Below are positions 31,007-42,445 of a DNA stretch of 64,000 nt, piece by piece. The notes under the pieces are model-generated. The model searched no databases, had not been told where the DNA came from, and worked only from the letters and a program-made list of their open reading frames with translations. Every line of letters starts with the position of its first letter. Within the stretch, counting starts at the first letter, position 1. The DNA lies in NCBI GenBank assembly GCA_949130485.1, contig OX422186.1:3451313-3515312 (forward strand), given 5' to 3'. The position numbers and the translations under genes were made by a program. This stretch comes from Agelas oroides. Lineage: Eukaryota; Porifera; Demospongiae; Agelasida; Agelasidae.

Positions 31007-31610
31007 GTCACAAAAAAGTTTTCCGAATGAAAACAAGCGCATGTAGGGATGGAACACTCAAAAACCAGCCAAACAAGATGGGAACGACACCACAACACAT
31101 TCACACCATCCCTACATCTTGTGCCATTTTTCCAACTATGTTTTGTGTTGGTTGGTTGTGTGCATAGGAGGGTTGTGGAAGGCAGTGGGGAGGATATTGC
31201 TGGGTGTGTAGTGCATTGTTGGTGTGCATGGAGTGTTATGTTGTGGGTGGATGAAATGTACTTGCTATACTGAGCATGGCAGGTATAGTTTGTCTTGTAT
31301 GCAGAAACTGTAAGCAGTGGTGGGTCTGTTTGGTATGTTGGGAGTTAAGTTATGTTGTGAAATTTTATTGCTGCTGAATGTGGCAGATATGGATTGTCTT
31401 TTATGTGGAAGGCTGTGGAGTGAGCAGTGCTGAGTACCGTGTTCATTTAGTGAGTGTGTAGAGAGTTTTTTGTTGTGCATAGTTGGCAAAATGGCACAAG
31501 ATGTATAGGGATGGTGTGAATGTGTTGTGTTGTTCCCATCTTGTTTGGCTGGTTTTTGAGGGTTCCATCCCTACATGCGCTTGTTTTCATTCGGAAAACT
31601 TTTTTGTGAC
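31007..31610. mobile_element. Foldback element with 130-base arms
   Basis: Arms at 31007-31140 and 31479-31610 are near-perfect inverted copies, starting GTCACAAAAAAGTTTTCCGA on each strand and ending at CCAACTATG. The G/T-rich core has no frame. The flanks CGAAA / CTTGTT show no clear duplication. Confidence 0.75.
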
Positions 31611-31796
31611 TTGTTCCTTTTTTTTTTTTATAGTAAGAGAGAAGAGAGGTGGGAAAGGAAGGCGAGGTGAAGATGCATGGTCTGTAAAGTATGAAAGCAT
31701 AGAACTGTGGTGTTCACAAAGAACAAACAATCATCATAAATTCAAACGCTTCCAAGTGAAATTGTAAATTTATCTACAGGGCTTAGAAACCCAAGC

Positions 31797-31848
31797 AAAG
31801 CCTCATAAAACCCAAGTGCAAAGCATATTGAGTTTTATGAGGCTTTGC
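31797..31848. repeat. Hairpin
   Basis: AAAGCCTCATAAAACCCAA pairs with TTGAGTTTTATGAGGCTTT around a short loop. Confidence 0.6.
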
Positions 31849-32040
31849 GCACAGGCTTATAAATCCCATAGATTCCAACACTGTGGTGTCAAACCGATAG
31901 TAAAACTGTTGCTGTGATGGTGTCTTACGGCTCAATACTACATGTATGTGAGCTCTGTGGGGACGAAGTCTGCAGCGAGTTTTTCAGTGAACCCAATAGT
32001 CCACATGAAGTGAGCGGGAGCTGAACAACTGCCAGTTTCT

Positions 32041-32247
32041 GCGGCCGCCTCCTTTAGAGTGGACGTTTTTTAATGAAGCCATCATTGACTCGGTGCTACT
32101 AGCTGCAATAGAGCAGTTCGAGCACCAAGCTACCAATAGGCTGCTAATTGCTGTGTTGGAGGAATATGAAGACTCAGGCACAACACAAAAGGAGGATGTT
32201 AAGAAGACACCTGCCAAAATGCTACCTTCAACTAAACATTGTATGTG
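32041..32247 (+). CDS. Possible small exon, unknown protein
   Basis: The open frame reads WTFFNEAIIDSVLLAAIEQF, then NRLLIAVLEEYEDSGTTQKE, an amphipathic helical pattern with sensible amino-acid use. It ends near CATT/GTATGTG, which could be a splice donor. No family is recognised and no neighbouring exon was found; it could be a transposon fragment or chance. Confidence 0.25.
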
Positions 32248-32341
32248 TACTATATGCATTTTTGTTGTAAATGACTATAACAAGCAAATTTGAAATGTTG
32301 AAAGTTGAAAATAAAAATTGAATATCAGTGTTCTAAGTCAT

Positions 32342-32427
32342 CCTAGATACGAAGTACTTGATGGTTAAAACACTAGCTGGCAAGTACCAGGTAGTGTTTT
32401 AACCGTCAAGTATACCTCGTATCTAGG
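32342..32427. repeat. Hairpin of about 37-base arms
   Basis: CCTAGATACGAAGTACTTGA with GGTTAAAACACTA pairs with TAGTGTTTTAACCGTCAAGT and CGTATCTAGG, with two mismatches and a 14-base loop. It is probably a tiny MITE. Confidence 0.7.
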
Positions 32428-33344
32428 TGGGTTATATGACTAGCAACTGACTAGATTACAAATGACTTCAGCTATGGTCTAAGTAGAAGTAGAAACTGCT
32501 GCACTTGCAAACTACATGTGCTTAGTGTGGGAGTCCTCACATTATGACACATACACTTTCATTTACAGCAGCTCTAGCAATACATACCTTATAATACTTC
32601 TCCTGGAAACATGCACATCCCCTCTCTTGTTTTGCGTTATACTATATACCTGACTTTGGCTGTTGCCGTCCGAAGTTCATCTTTCACGGTAAGCTAGATC
32701 TAAACACGTGCTCAGTTGAGCTTCTGGGGGGCGTAGTTGCTATGAATAATCTTATTCTATCAAAATGGCGTATTACATTAACATCGGAGTGCTTGAGAAT
32801 TACTGAAGAATAGTTCGAGTTCTACGATAACGATAAGTAGTGAGTGCAATACCCAGTGATTTATGTTTTTTTTTTTCGCGTTTGAATCATTGTAATAGCT
32901 TCAGCCGTTATCGTGCTAGCCTGACTTACAGTGAGAGAAGAAGAAAGAAGAAAGAAAGTCAGTAAGATAGACGATTTGCCTGTTTTAGCGACTTGCCGGT
33001 CTGGTACTTTAGCGATGCTTTTCCAGCAAAGTTAACGGTCCTGTTACCCATGGAAGCACTCGATAATGCCTGATATGACTCATGGAGGCCGTTGACTAAT
33101 CTAACGCAGACATTTCGAGCGTGTCATTTCTGCACATTTAATGTGGCCTCCATTTCTTTTCGGGGTCATCCCTACACATTAGTCTCGTGACCAGCCGGAT
33201 CTACCTACGGAAAGTCCGTCTGGTAACGATATATCCCGCAGCTCTTATCAAAGAGTTCACCTGATTGGTCAAGAGCAGAAATACTAGTCACATGAAACAC
33301 TATCTAAACATGGATCTGATTGGTCAGATCACGTGATCAGCTCC

Positions 33345-33775
33345 ACCCCCCTGCAACACGAATACAGGAGATAGGCAACACCAATACAGGAGATAGGCAA
33401 CACCAATACAGGGATTAGGCAACACCAATACAGGGGATAAGCAACACCAATACAGGAGATAGGCAACACCAATACAGGGAATAGGCAACACCAATACAGG
33501 AGATAGGCAACACCAATACAGGGAATAGGCAACACCAATACAGGAGATAGGCAACACCAATACAGGAGATAGGCAACACCAATACAGGAGATAGGCAGCA
33601 CCAATACAGGAGATGGGCAACACCAATACAGGAGATAGGCAACACCAATACAGGAGATAGGCAACACTAATGCAGGGAATAGGCAACACCAATACAGGAG
33701 ATAGGCAACACCAATACAGGAGATAGGCAACACCAATACAGGGAATAGGGAACACCAGTACAGGGAATACGCAAC
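33345..33775. repeat. 22-base minisatellite, array A
   Basis: About 19 units of GGCAACACCAATACAGGAGATA, with GGGAATA or GGGATTA variants. Because 22 is not a multiple of 3, all frames on one strand stay open and give artificial 22-residue periodic proteins rich in C, L, V and Y. The same unit occurs inverted at 37.14-37.99 kb. Confidence 0.95.
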
Positions 33776-33789
33776 AGAATAAGTAAGTT

Positions 33790-35259
33790 GTAAGAAAGTG
33801 TCATGCGTTTCTGTGTCATCTGGTTTGGGGGGAAGGGGGGATTGGCAGCTGGCCGCTTTCACTCATTCTCTGTCATCTGGATGTAGGACTGTGTGCTTTG
33901 TCTTTGTCTTGGCTGTTACTTCATGTAATTCATCTCGATCAGTTCATATCACCCTGATTGTTGTGTTAGTTCATCCTCTGAATGACTTGGATGGGTATGC
34001 TTGCTGTCTGCCAGCTGAGAGGGCTGTTTGAGAGGCTTCAGTTGTCTGGGTAATCCATTATCTTGCCAAAATGGCTGGTTGTTGTGGTGTCTCTATTTAC
34101 TGGACAGAACACCAACTGACCTTTTTCCACATGCAAAAAAATCATTTCTACGCCCGGCAATTTAATTTCCTGCCGCATATGTGTTGCATACTGCATCATG
34201 CATATTAGCCTAGAAACACAGTATTACACTGCACAGACACAGATTTAGAAACGCCAAAGCATCTTCAACTCTTGAAGCACTAGAACTAGCCATCACACAT
34301 GCTTGGAGTGAGGTCAAAATTACAGATAATGCAATACTACAGCACTAAAGTGAAGATCTGTAGCCTCAATTATCAATGCCCAGTATCCACACTTTTCAGT
34401 GCAGACAACCGAGTACAATCTAGTAAAGGTTCTGTTATCACCACATGTGAACATTTGTAGCCTGGTAAGCTGCCGACTTCAAAAAAAAATTATATTTACA
34501 CCACAGTTGTCACTCCAGCATAATCAGTACAGTATAAATCAAGTGATCAGTAAAACTAGCTTATGTTTACACCATGAGTGCTAGATCGGTTTAGTCTTTA
34601 TACCCCATGTGCTGTATCTAGATCCCAATTCACTGATTTTTAGTTTCTCATTAGGTGCTTCCCCTGCACACAATGTGGGCGGGCGGGTATTACCATTATG
34701 TATTTATCCATAGCCAGCAAATATGAAAGAACTTGACAAACAGGATCAGTGCTCATCATGCGTCAATTTAGAAGGGTTCTTTTGGATGCTGTGCAGTAGA
34801 CAGGCACGTTGTTAGCATCGTTTAATACGTTCATTGTTACGCTTATCCGGTTCATTTGTACGTCATTAGCATGTGAAACTATAAATAATGGTGATAAACT
34901 CTATCGTGCTGATGAGAAACTAATAATCAATGAATTGGGACCTTATAGATATACATCAGAAGGGCATAATTTGGCAGCAAGCTACAGGCTGATATAATGT
35001 ACCTAGCTACTCTACTGGTAGGTGGTTACAGAGCATAATAACGATTTTTTTTGTGTGTGCAAAGAGGGTCAGTTCAACAGCTAGTCCACTGTCCACTGAA
35101 TAGAGACACCGTTAACGTTGTTCATGATAGTAGAATAGCTGTGCTCTCTCCACAAATTACCGTTACATGCATGCCAAAGTACGTACTTCTGGGTCTTGCA
35201 AATACTCTTTTGTGACGTCGTTGAGGTACTGGCACCAAAGTAAAAACAACTCCTGAGAC
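33790..35259. other. Gene-free stretch
   Basis: No credible coding frame or repeat structure was recognised. Short open frames have no recognisable motif. Confidence 0.4.
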
Positions 35260-35432
35260 CTTCATTTCTATCGTTCAGTCACTGTGAGTGTCAGTGTCTG
35301 ACGCTTGAAGTTGCAGACGGGAAACTCGTATCACTGGCTAGCGATAGTTGTTCGGGGAACCAACATCACTGTAACAACAGGGGGGAGAGAAGAGCATGCT
35401 TTCAAAAACCACATCCTCGGAATGACCCACAG
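35260..35432 (+). CDS. Transposase-like fragment, upstream exon
   Basis: The frame reads CQCLTLEVADGKLVSLASDS and ends HPRNDPQ at CAG/GTTTGT (35432/35433). A 60-base intron with acceptor TTGTATAG leads to VIQHPEFK of the next exon in phase. The 5' limit is open; no start codon is assigned. The Cys-rich beginning may be part of a larger lost domain. Confidence 0.4.
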
Positions 35433-35492
35433 GTTTGTATTCACATCGATAATTATTACAGCACTCCACATTATGCCTTGTTATTTGTATAG

Positions 35493-35996
35493 GTGATTCA
35501 GCACCCAGAATTTAAAACTGCCATGAACTTGTCTGCCAACACCATCAGCAGCATAGAAGACACAAAGCGAGATCACACTTACTCCCACAGCATGGTTCAT
35601 CCCTTGACAAATGAAGTCAACCGTTACATTGTTGGTGACAGATTTCACGATGGTCACAAAACATCTGGCCACAAGAAAGCGACTTGTAAATACCATAGTA
35701 TAGACCTGTGTCCAGAGTTGGTTGGCTTTCAAAGCGTAACATCAGAGGTGTTGAACTCGAAGATAAAAACAACACGACTGCAGTCAAGCAACCAACAAAA
35801 TCTTCACCACTACTTTTTTTACAACCGCCTTATGGACCACTGGAACAACTTGCAGATTGTTCATAAGCAGTGGTTGCAGATGCAAAGGAGAGCTGAACCA
35901 GGAGAAACTGTAGGTAGAGATGAGTACCACCGTTTTTGTTATGTATGCACTGCATGCCACAAATGTGGACATACAGCAGCCAACTGCCTTCAGTGA
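35493..35996 (+). CDS. Transposase-like C-terminal exon with Cys cluster
   Basis: 167 codons beginning VIQHPEFKTAM (GTG after the splice acceptor, so not a true start). Features include DGHKTSGHKKATCKYHSIDL, then ITSEVLNS-type sequence (VTSEVLNSKIKTTRLQSSNQ), an aromatic helix (YFFYNRLMDHWNNLQ) and a terminal CYVCTACHKCGHTAANC cluster before the stop. The layout resembles the C-terminal part of cut-and-paste transposase-like proteins of the KDZ type, but I cannot confirm the family. The frame is intact and the codon pattern looks protein-coding, so it may be a recent or domesticated copy. Confidence 0.5.
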   Translation: MIQHPEFKTAMNLSANTISSIEDTKRDHTYSHSMVHPLTNEVNRYIVGDRFHDGHKTSGHKKATCKYHSIDLCPELVGFQSVTSEVLNSKIKTTRLQSSNQQNLHHYFFYNRLMDHWNNLQIVHKQWLQMQRRAEPGETVGRDEYHRFCYVCTACHKCGHTAANCLQ

Positions 35997-36243
35997 CAAC
36001 AGGTATAGCTAGTCATATTCTTTAGCATGACAGTGTGTATATTAACCATTGCTGAATTCATTTTACCACATAGCTAGTAGCTACCTCCCTAGTTGACAGT
36101 ACAATTTTAATTTGTGCTTGATTTTTGAGTCATTATATCTGCTGTTAGAAAATTAATATTGGCTCAAAAATGGAGCATCCTACCATAATTACAGACTGAA
36201 GACCAAAATGATGCCATTTGTAGAAGGAGAAAAGTATATAGCA

Positions 36244-36380
36244 TGCTTTCAGTATAGGTCGATGAAACTCTATAGCCCCTGGGCATATGCATGCAGCCCT
36301 AGCCCTACCCTAACCCTAACCCTAACCAATAACTCTAATCCAAATTCTGAACATCCATCCACCCCACCCACCTCCCTACA
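36244..36380. repeat. Dispersed repeat with interstitial telomere motif, copy 1
   Basis: TAGGTCGATGAAACTC through GGGCATATGCATGCAG, then CCCTAGCCCTACC(CTAACC)n at 36297-36327, then AATAACTCTAATCC and CCACCCACCTCCCTA. It is a direct copy of 36938-37083. Confidence 0.8.
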
Positions 36381-36422
36381 GAGGTAGGAAAGAAATATTT
36401 GTATACTTCCTACTTGTTTTTA

Positions 36423-36928
36423 CAGGGCCGTAGCCATGAAATTTGGAGTGGTCAGGTTAGTGGTGCGTGCGTAAGCACGCAAGAGCTAGGGGGGTCTGGG
36501 GGCATGCCCCCCCAGAAAATTTTGGGAATTTAGAGTCTATGATGTTGCTTCTGAGACCATTTTTGGGCCAAAACGATGCTTATCGGAGGCCAGACGACAG
36601 ACGGTTTTACATGCATGAACATCTACCCTTTCTTCCCGTTGCGCCATATAGCACTGCATGGTTTCAGCTTTCCGATCGTTCGCTAATCTCCCAAGCCACA
36701 CCCTTCGCAGATCGTTCGGTTGGAAGAACGGTACTGAATTGTTGGATGACTCGGTCTTTCGCACTGTTCGCAGCCATCTCGTATTAGTTGCAACATGTCA
36801 CCACGCTGTGTGCGTGCCATGGGCGTTTGCCGAGCATTGGCCCTATTTGGCGACGCCAAGCAAGCCACGGTGAGGGAAAAAGTGGTCCGGTTGAAACCGG
36901 ACTAACCGGACCGGTGGCTACGGCCCTG
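36423..36928. mobile_element. MITE with CAGGGCCGTAGCC ends
   Basis: CAGGGCCGTAGCCA at 36423 and its inverse at 36928 are flanked by TA. Inside, CATGCCCCCCCAGAAAATTT resembles internal parts of other short elements in the window (29.3 and 60.05 kb). It separates the two copies of the telomere-motif repeat. Minor open frames are not credible. Confidence 0.65.
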
Positions 36929-36937
36929 TAAATTTTA

Positions 36938-37083
36938 GGTAGATGAAACTCAAACCCCAGGTATTGTGTGGGCATATGCATGCAGCCCTAGCCCTACCCT
37001 AACCCTAACCCTAACCCTAACCCTAACCAATAACTCTAACCCAAATTCTAAACATCCATCCACCCCACCCACCTCCCTATATA
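36938..37083. repeat. Dispersed repeat with interstitial telomere motif, copy 2
   Basis: Same as copy 1, with a longer CCCTAA tract (36986-37028, five full CCCTAA units after CCCTAGCCCTA). Confidence 0.8.
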
Positions 37084-37170
37084 ACAGCCACAGGCAGCAG
37101 TATAGTATTAATTGGTTAGCTACTGCATTGGTGTTGCCAATTTAGTGTTGTTGTTGCCTATTCCCAATAC

Positions 37171-37470
37171 CAGTGGTGTAGCCAGGATGAGCAAGTTACG
37201 TGGGCACAGCATGGTCACAGCATGGTCACACCCAGTGCGTGCATAACACGCATCTGCTAGGAAATCTGGGACACGCTCCCGCCAAGAAAAATGATACACT
37301 CTGAAATCACTGAGTTTCATCTACCTAAAAACGTGTACGAAGTATACAAATATTGCTTTCCTACCTGAAATCAAGTACCATTCATTCAGTCTTACCTGTA
37401 TGCTCGCTTCACGTCCACTTGACCTTAGATTATTTTTACCCGGGCACCAGCGAATTTTACGTGGGCACAG
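37171..37470. mobile_element. hAT-like insertion in the minisatellite
   Basis: It begins CAGTGGTGTAGCCAGG, a common hAT-type end, and is flanked by CCCAATAC (37163-37170) and GCCAATAC (37471-37478), a 7 of 8 duplication. The right end is not a clear inverse of the left. Confidence 0.5.
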
Positions 37471-37597
37471 GCCAATACTGGTATTGCCTATTCCCAATAC
37501 TGCATGGTGATTCTAATAATGGTGTTGCCTATTCTAATACTGGTGTTGCCTATTCCCAATACTGGTGTTGCCTATTCCCAATACTGGTGTTGCTATA

Positions 37598-37968
37598 GGG
37601 GCTTTCCAAAACCCACCCACTTTTGGGGAGTACCTCTGATTGTCCTGAATTTTAGATATGACTTAGTACTCATTAGGAAGAGACTAAGTTGAAAATTTGA
37701 GCTGGATAGCATGTTTAGTTTCTGAGATCTGCACACTCAAAATTTCAGTTTTCCCATACATTTTAATAGCTAGGACCCAATCTGGCCCCAATCTCCATCT
37801 AAATATACAGGAAAGTTTCAAACTTGAAGCCTACATATCCAACGAATGAAACATGGTATAAAGCTGAAATTTGCAAGTCAGTCTGCAGCCATAGAGTACT
37901 AACTATGGTAGGTAGGTCAAGATGCTGGGAGAAAATTTAATGGAGGGGGCGTGGTTTTGGAAAGCCCC
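37598..37968. mobile_element. TIR element GGGGCTTTCCAAAACC
   Basis: The terminal inverted repeats GGGGCTTTCCAAAACC are perfect for 16 bases and flanked by TA on both sides. 371 bases long, non-coding, inserted within a minisatellite unit. Confidence 0.75.
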
Positions 37969-38050
37969 TATTCGTGTTGCCTATTCCCAATACGCAATTG
38001 CGTGGGCGAGCAAGCTGACCAATCAGGTGAACTTTTTGATAAGAGCTGCG

Positions 38051-39931
38051 GTACTGTAGCGTGACCGCTGGAGCCATGTGGGCAAACTAGAATTGTAGAG
38101 AAGAGCCAGCTGTACATTTCAGCGAAAAAAGTAGCGAAATCCGATGAAGGACGCCGATGATACGCTGTTCAACGTCGAGCGATGCTTCTTCAAGTAATTG
38201 ACACCGTCACCGCTAACCAGAAGCGCTTCAGCAGAAGCAGAGAGTGGCTCTTACGAGAGAAAAGCATGAACTTGTAAGTTGGTAGAAAGCTAATACAGTA
38301 CTTATTTTTTGTAGCGCGGTATGCACTACCAAAGGGGGGGTACTATATTGAATGTACCCGTTAGGCATGTTCACCCGTTGATGCCTGGTAATGCAGCAAG
38401 GCTGGTTTTATTGGGAGAAGAGGGGGGTCTATAAAGATAAATAAAAAGCAAACTAGCTAGGATACCAACAAAGTATTTTCTGGTTGAGTTCCCTGATTAT
38501 CTTTTTCAGTGGTGTTCCTGGGTTTGGATCCGACGCTGTTAAGCCTTGGTTAGTCTCGCGAGCCAGTGGGCGTGAGACTAACCCCTGGTGTGTGGACTCC
38601 ATTGTCTCATTCACAGACATCCACTTTCTTTTTTTCAGTGTGCAAATAGGGAGGGGAAGGTCTGGGTGATCTTGACATGTGCCGTGAAGGTAGGTTAACA
38701 CCTGGGGATTGAGGGCGGTTTATGATTATTAAAATTCAAACTGAGTTGGTCAGTCCAGAGTGTACTGAACATGCTCATGATGCTGCTTTATAAACAGTCT
38801 GGCCTAGCAGGTCCTGCGACATCAGCTACACAGTGAGGTTGTCAAGCTGGTGGTGGAAGCATGACACATCTCTAGATTTCTCGATCCACGTGCAGCAGTA
38901 ATTGGCACACTCTAAGATATCGTATGGCAGCTGAGTATACTGATTTTAAAACCCTAAGTAGAGTTGGCGTACAGGAGTACAGAATTTATTCTCAGACCAC
39001 AGACTTCAAAAGTCTAATCATGGTAGCAACTCTGCCAGATCATCAGAACAGCAGGACACATTGACGAAGGCTCTCGGGCCGAATCATCCTATGGATGGTT
39101 TCTTGTATGCTATGTCTAGTGCTCAAAACTGAAAAAAAATTAATTTCATCTCAACATAGCAATGAGCCTGTAGAGTATGCTGCATGTATGTTATGTACTA
39201 TATATACACTCTTTCTCTGTGTTTCTCCTAGGTGAAAACATTGGTGCAGTAATAACGACGACAGTTGAACGTCTCACCACAGTTGCCCAGCTGCCACTGT
39301 AGAACATTCTTGGGGGGTCATCAAGTCCATCAGTTGTCACATAAGCTGGAACAGAACTTTCAGCACCTATTATGTACATTTATACACTGCTGTTTGCCTT
39401 TAGCAGCCTCTCCTCACATACATTACTGAGTAAATTTATCTTTTTTAAGGGCTTGTAACTCTCTAGAAAAAATAAGTACTGTTGAGCTCGGCGGTGAATT
39501 AACTACCTGTATCCTTAAGTACTTGTTTCCTGCAGAGCAGTCCCGCCGAAGCGCTTCCCGTGGTAAGATATAAGGCTTCATGCGCAGGTACTAATTGCAC
39601 CCGCGTACGAGGTTCCGCCTTGAAGCAGCTGCGCAAATGGTTTTGTAAAGCGCTCCAGGTGCGCAGTTGCATCCAGGGCTGTTACCATGGCATGTATGAA
39701 CTGTTAGGAATGTAAATCGGCGAATTCTTTGCATGGCTAGCATGGCGTACAAAATAAACTCACAACCACATTTTAAAGCTCCAACATAGCTACACAACAA
39801 TAAACGAGTTGTAGTAACAAACTCCTAAGCTGAGAGTACTTCGCGGCTCCTTCGCGGTCTTCACGTGAGTGACGTTTCAGGTTATTTAATGGTTAGTGCA
39901 AAGTCGTCGTGCCGCGATATCACGTGCGAAT
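38051..39931. other. Gene-free stretch with repeat fragments
   Basis: No gene is supported. 38551-38583 is a short palindrome around TTAGTCTCGCGAGCC. 38980-39080 is a fragment homologous to the core of the foldback at 1973-5148 and supplies the empty site for the MITE at 3278. Confidence 0.45.
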
Positions 39932-40000
39932 CGGTCCCAGGCTCTCCCCCTCCGTTTTTATTTTTCGTCGGGGCGAGGGGAGAGCCTGGGAACGAGGCTA
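39932..40000. mobile_element. TAGCCTCG-family MITE
   Basis: GGTCCCAGGCTCTCCCC pairs with GGGGAGAGCCTGGGAACGAG across a T-rich loop, ending GAGGCTA. Confidence 0.65.
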
Positions 40001-40015
40001 AGTTTTATGAGTCAA

Positions 40016-42225
40016 GGCCGTAGACAAGTGGGTGCTTAGGGGTGCTGAAGCACCCCTAAATTTTTGGCATTTGTATTTGAAGGACGCTTACAATATTGAC
40101 GAGCGCCTGGTGCGTTCTTAGCGTTGAGTCTACTAACAGGTATTGGGAGAGCCAGGTATCGCTGGCTGTAACGCTGTGGCTGTCAAGAGTAGTCGTCGAT
40201 TGGACATTTACCTCGGTAGGTGTGGACGTGCGCGCACGCTTATTCGTTGATCGTCGCCGCGTAAATGTTTATATTCGCGTATTAAATTTTCGCGGTTGGT
40301 CTCAACCGCGAAATTATTTTAACAACGAAATTTTCCCCGATCTACGGTAGCACATAGCCACAGCACACAACTGCTTATAAGGTAAAACGGGGTAATTTCG
40401 ATCACTCTTTGACTCTTACAAGTTTACTCGAACACAATGCCAAAAGTACACAATGAAGAGCTTGCTAAACAGTGGTCGCTGGCACTACTAAGTATGTACT
40501 ACTTGCTGCAAACAACTCGCTTCAATCGGTGGTTCACGTACATGGTTGTGTTCTAAATATGAGAAAATACAATTAATGGCTGAACACGGTGAAAAGTATG
40601 GTGGCGGTGCTCGTTCGTCGTTTTTACGACGTTTGCAAGTATAAGGCATCCCTCGGGACATCTAAGCGATCAAGTCGGATTAACGGCACCGGGGCATTGC
40701 TCTGTCCCTCACTAACAGCTTTGGTTGCAGCCTGGATTGCTTCCTCCCGCTCTTCAGCGGCCCTTAGGTTAACATTTTCCTTGCCCGGGGCATTGCGCTA
40801 CAGTTAGCTTTTCAAAACTCCCGCCGGGAATTGCCTTGGTCAATGTTTGAATGACCTACGCGTTTTTCATCCGCCACCCGCGCAAGTAGGCCATGCAAGA
40901 GTTAGCTCCTCACGGCATAGTGCAAGTGCTGAGCTGCTAGTAATGTACTGTCGCTTTTGATAATAGTTGATGTTTATGTCTGCACAGTTTTGACTGGGCG
41001 CCCTCCCTTCGTTTAAGAGTAAGGAAAGGAGTTCTGAAGTTTTGACAGGTCAAATTCACTTACAGCAACTACAAGTAGCGTGTCCAAAGAAAAAACAAAA
41101 TTTCGCAATCGAAAAAAGTTATTAATACAGGCTTAAAGAGCAGCCTTAGAGCAATTGAACGATATGTGCATTGCCTGGGTTACCTATATTTTACCCCAAG
41201 ATATGGCTTTCCGAAGTCAAATGGTACCGTACCCACTTTTTACAACAAAATTCAATGGAGAGGGTGGCACCGCGCAACATCATTTAAAGATCAAGTGCAT
41301 ACAACACCTCATCCAGTTTTAAATTTTCTGGGGATCTAAATCAGTCCTGTGCTATGATATCCTAGCCTTTTTTTGGAGCACAACAGCTCACAGCAGTGGT
41401 ATCAGTGCATATTATGGTAGATGTTTAAAGTTTGTTTCTTTCAAGAGCTGTCTATGGGGATGACTCTGATGATGAAAATGACGTTTGTTTTGGCTAATGA
41501 GTCAAGTGTAGCTACCAGTGAGTCCCCAAACCTGCAGACAGGAGTCACCAACATGCATGGTCATCATAATCTGCACCTTAGTGCCTTGAGGAAGGGCAGT
41601 ACGGCTTGTCCACCTATTCCCTTCAACCCAGTCACTGGTCATTCACCATCACATTCTTGTTTGTGCATCTCTTAATAGTCCATCTTCTTTGCAACTGCAA
41701 ACACTCCCTTCTCTCCTTCATCATTCTGTAGTCCAGTGAAATTTGTAAAAAGCGGATAAAACACCCAAAAAAGGTAGAATTTTTAAAAAATGATTGTTCT
41801 TACCAGCAGAATTGAAAAGAAGAACGAAAGCGCTTCAATTTGATGTGCGTTGTAAGGCTATTGGCCGAAATTTCGACTGTGGGTGCGGGTTTTTGCAAGA
41901 CACATACAACGGTGCCGCATTTAATATAGCACTTCGGCTCCAAAAAGGGTTATGCAAATTTTCACTGTTATGAATATCATTTGGACTCGCTACTACAAGT
42001 GACGCCAGATCTGCGCAAAGGAAGTAAGGTCTCGACTTTGCTGACAGGTATGTTGTAGCTAAGTGTTGCCACTATATGTACAGCACCGTAGTTTTGGCTG
42101 AGAGCGTAGCTGTTAGAATAGAGAAGTCATTCTGTACTAAGTGACCGGAAATACCCCGTGACCGAAATTACCCCGACTTACCTTAATGTGTAGCACCCCC
42201 AAACTAAAAAACTTGTCTACGGCCC
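40016..42225. mobile_element. TIR element GGCCGTAGACAAGT
   Basis: GGCCGTAGACAAGT at 40016 and its inverse at 42225 are followed inward by related GGGGTGCT words on both sides. It contains a second TIR element (40379-42184). No intact transposase is seen. The end sequence is close to that of the element at 36423. Confidence 0.55.
40379..42184. mobile_element. Nested TIR element AAGGTAA..CGGGGTAATTTCG
   Basis: The left end AAGGTAAAACGGGGTAATTT and the inverse of the right end AAGGTAAGTCGGGGTAATTT match at all but two positions and continue through CG-TCAC. The interior of about 1.8 kb has no credible frame; there may be a decayed one on the minus strand at 40.6-40.8 kb. Confidence 0.6.
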
Positions 42226-42375
42226 TGTGAGTGTAAGTCTGGCTGGCATAAGAGTGTGGCTGGCCACTAACAGCACAGCTAGTTGCTTTGGTACAGTAGC
42301 TGCCAAGAAGTGTTTTCAATTCTTTGCTGATCTGAGGCAAGAGAATTGCACCCCTTCAAGACCATCACGCTTTAG

Positions 42376-42445
42376 GGCCGTCTACATTACTACAATCACT
42401 GGACGTACTGGACTAGTGGACTGGACTGGTGAACTGTACTGGTGG
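42376..42445. repeat. CTGGAC-type tandem repeat
   Basis: GGCCGTCTACATTACTACAA is followed by units of ACTGGACTAGTGG. A related, inverted array lies at 54955-55045. Confidence 0.6.

Larger units (their letters stand above)
37142..37993. repeat. 22-base minisatellite, array B, interrupted
   Basis: Units of GGTGTTGCCTATTCCCAATACT are the inverse of array A. Two insertions (37171-37470 and 37598-37968) split the array. To the right, GACCAATCAGGTGAACT to GATAAGAGCTGCGG (38009-38050) matches the inverted flank of array A (33235-33275), so both arrays belong to one dispersed repeat. Confidence 0.85.

Noticed and set aside
33345..33775. CRISPR-like regular array
   Set aside because: Units are contiguous with no unique spacers, and the genome is eukaryotic.
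33324..33862. Long Cys/Leu/Val/Tyr-rich frames on the minus strand
   Set aside because: They are products of the 22-base minisatellite, open in all frames.
36986..37028. True chromosome end
   Set aside because: The CCCTAA tract is short, internal, duplicated at 36297 and embedded in a dispersed repeat.
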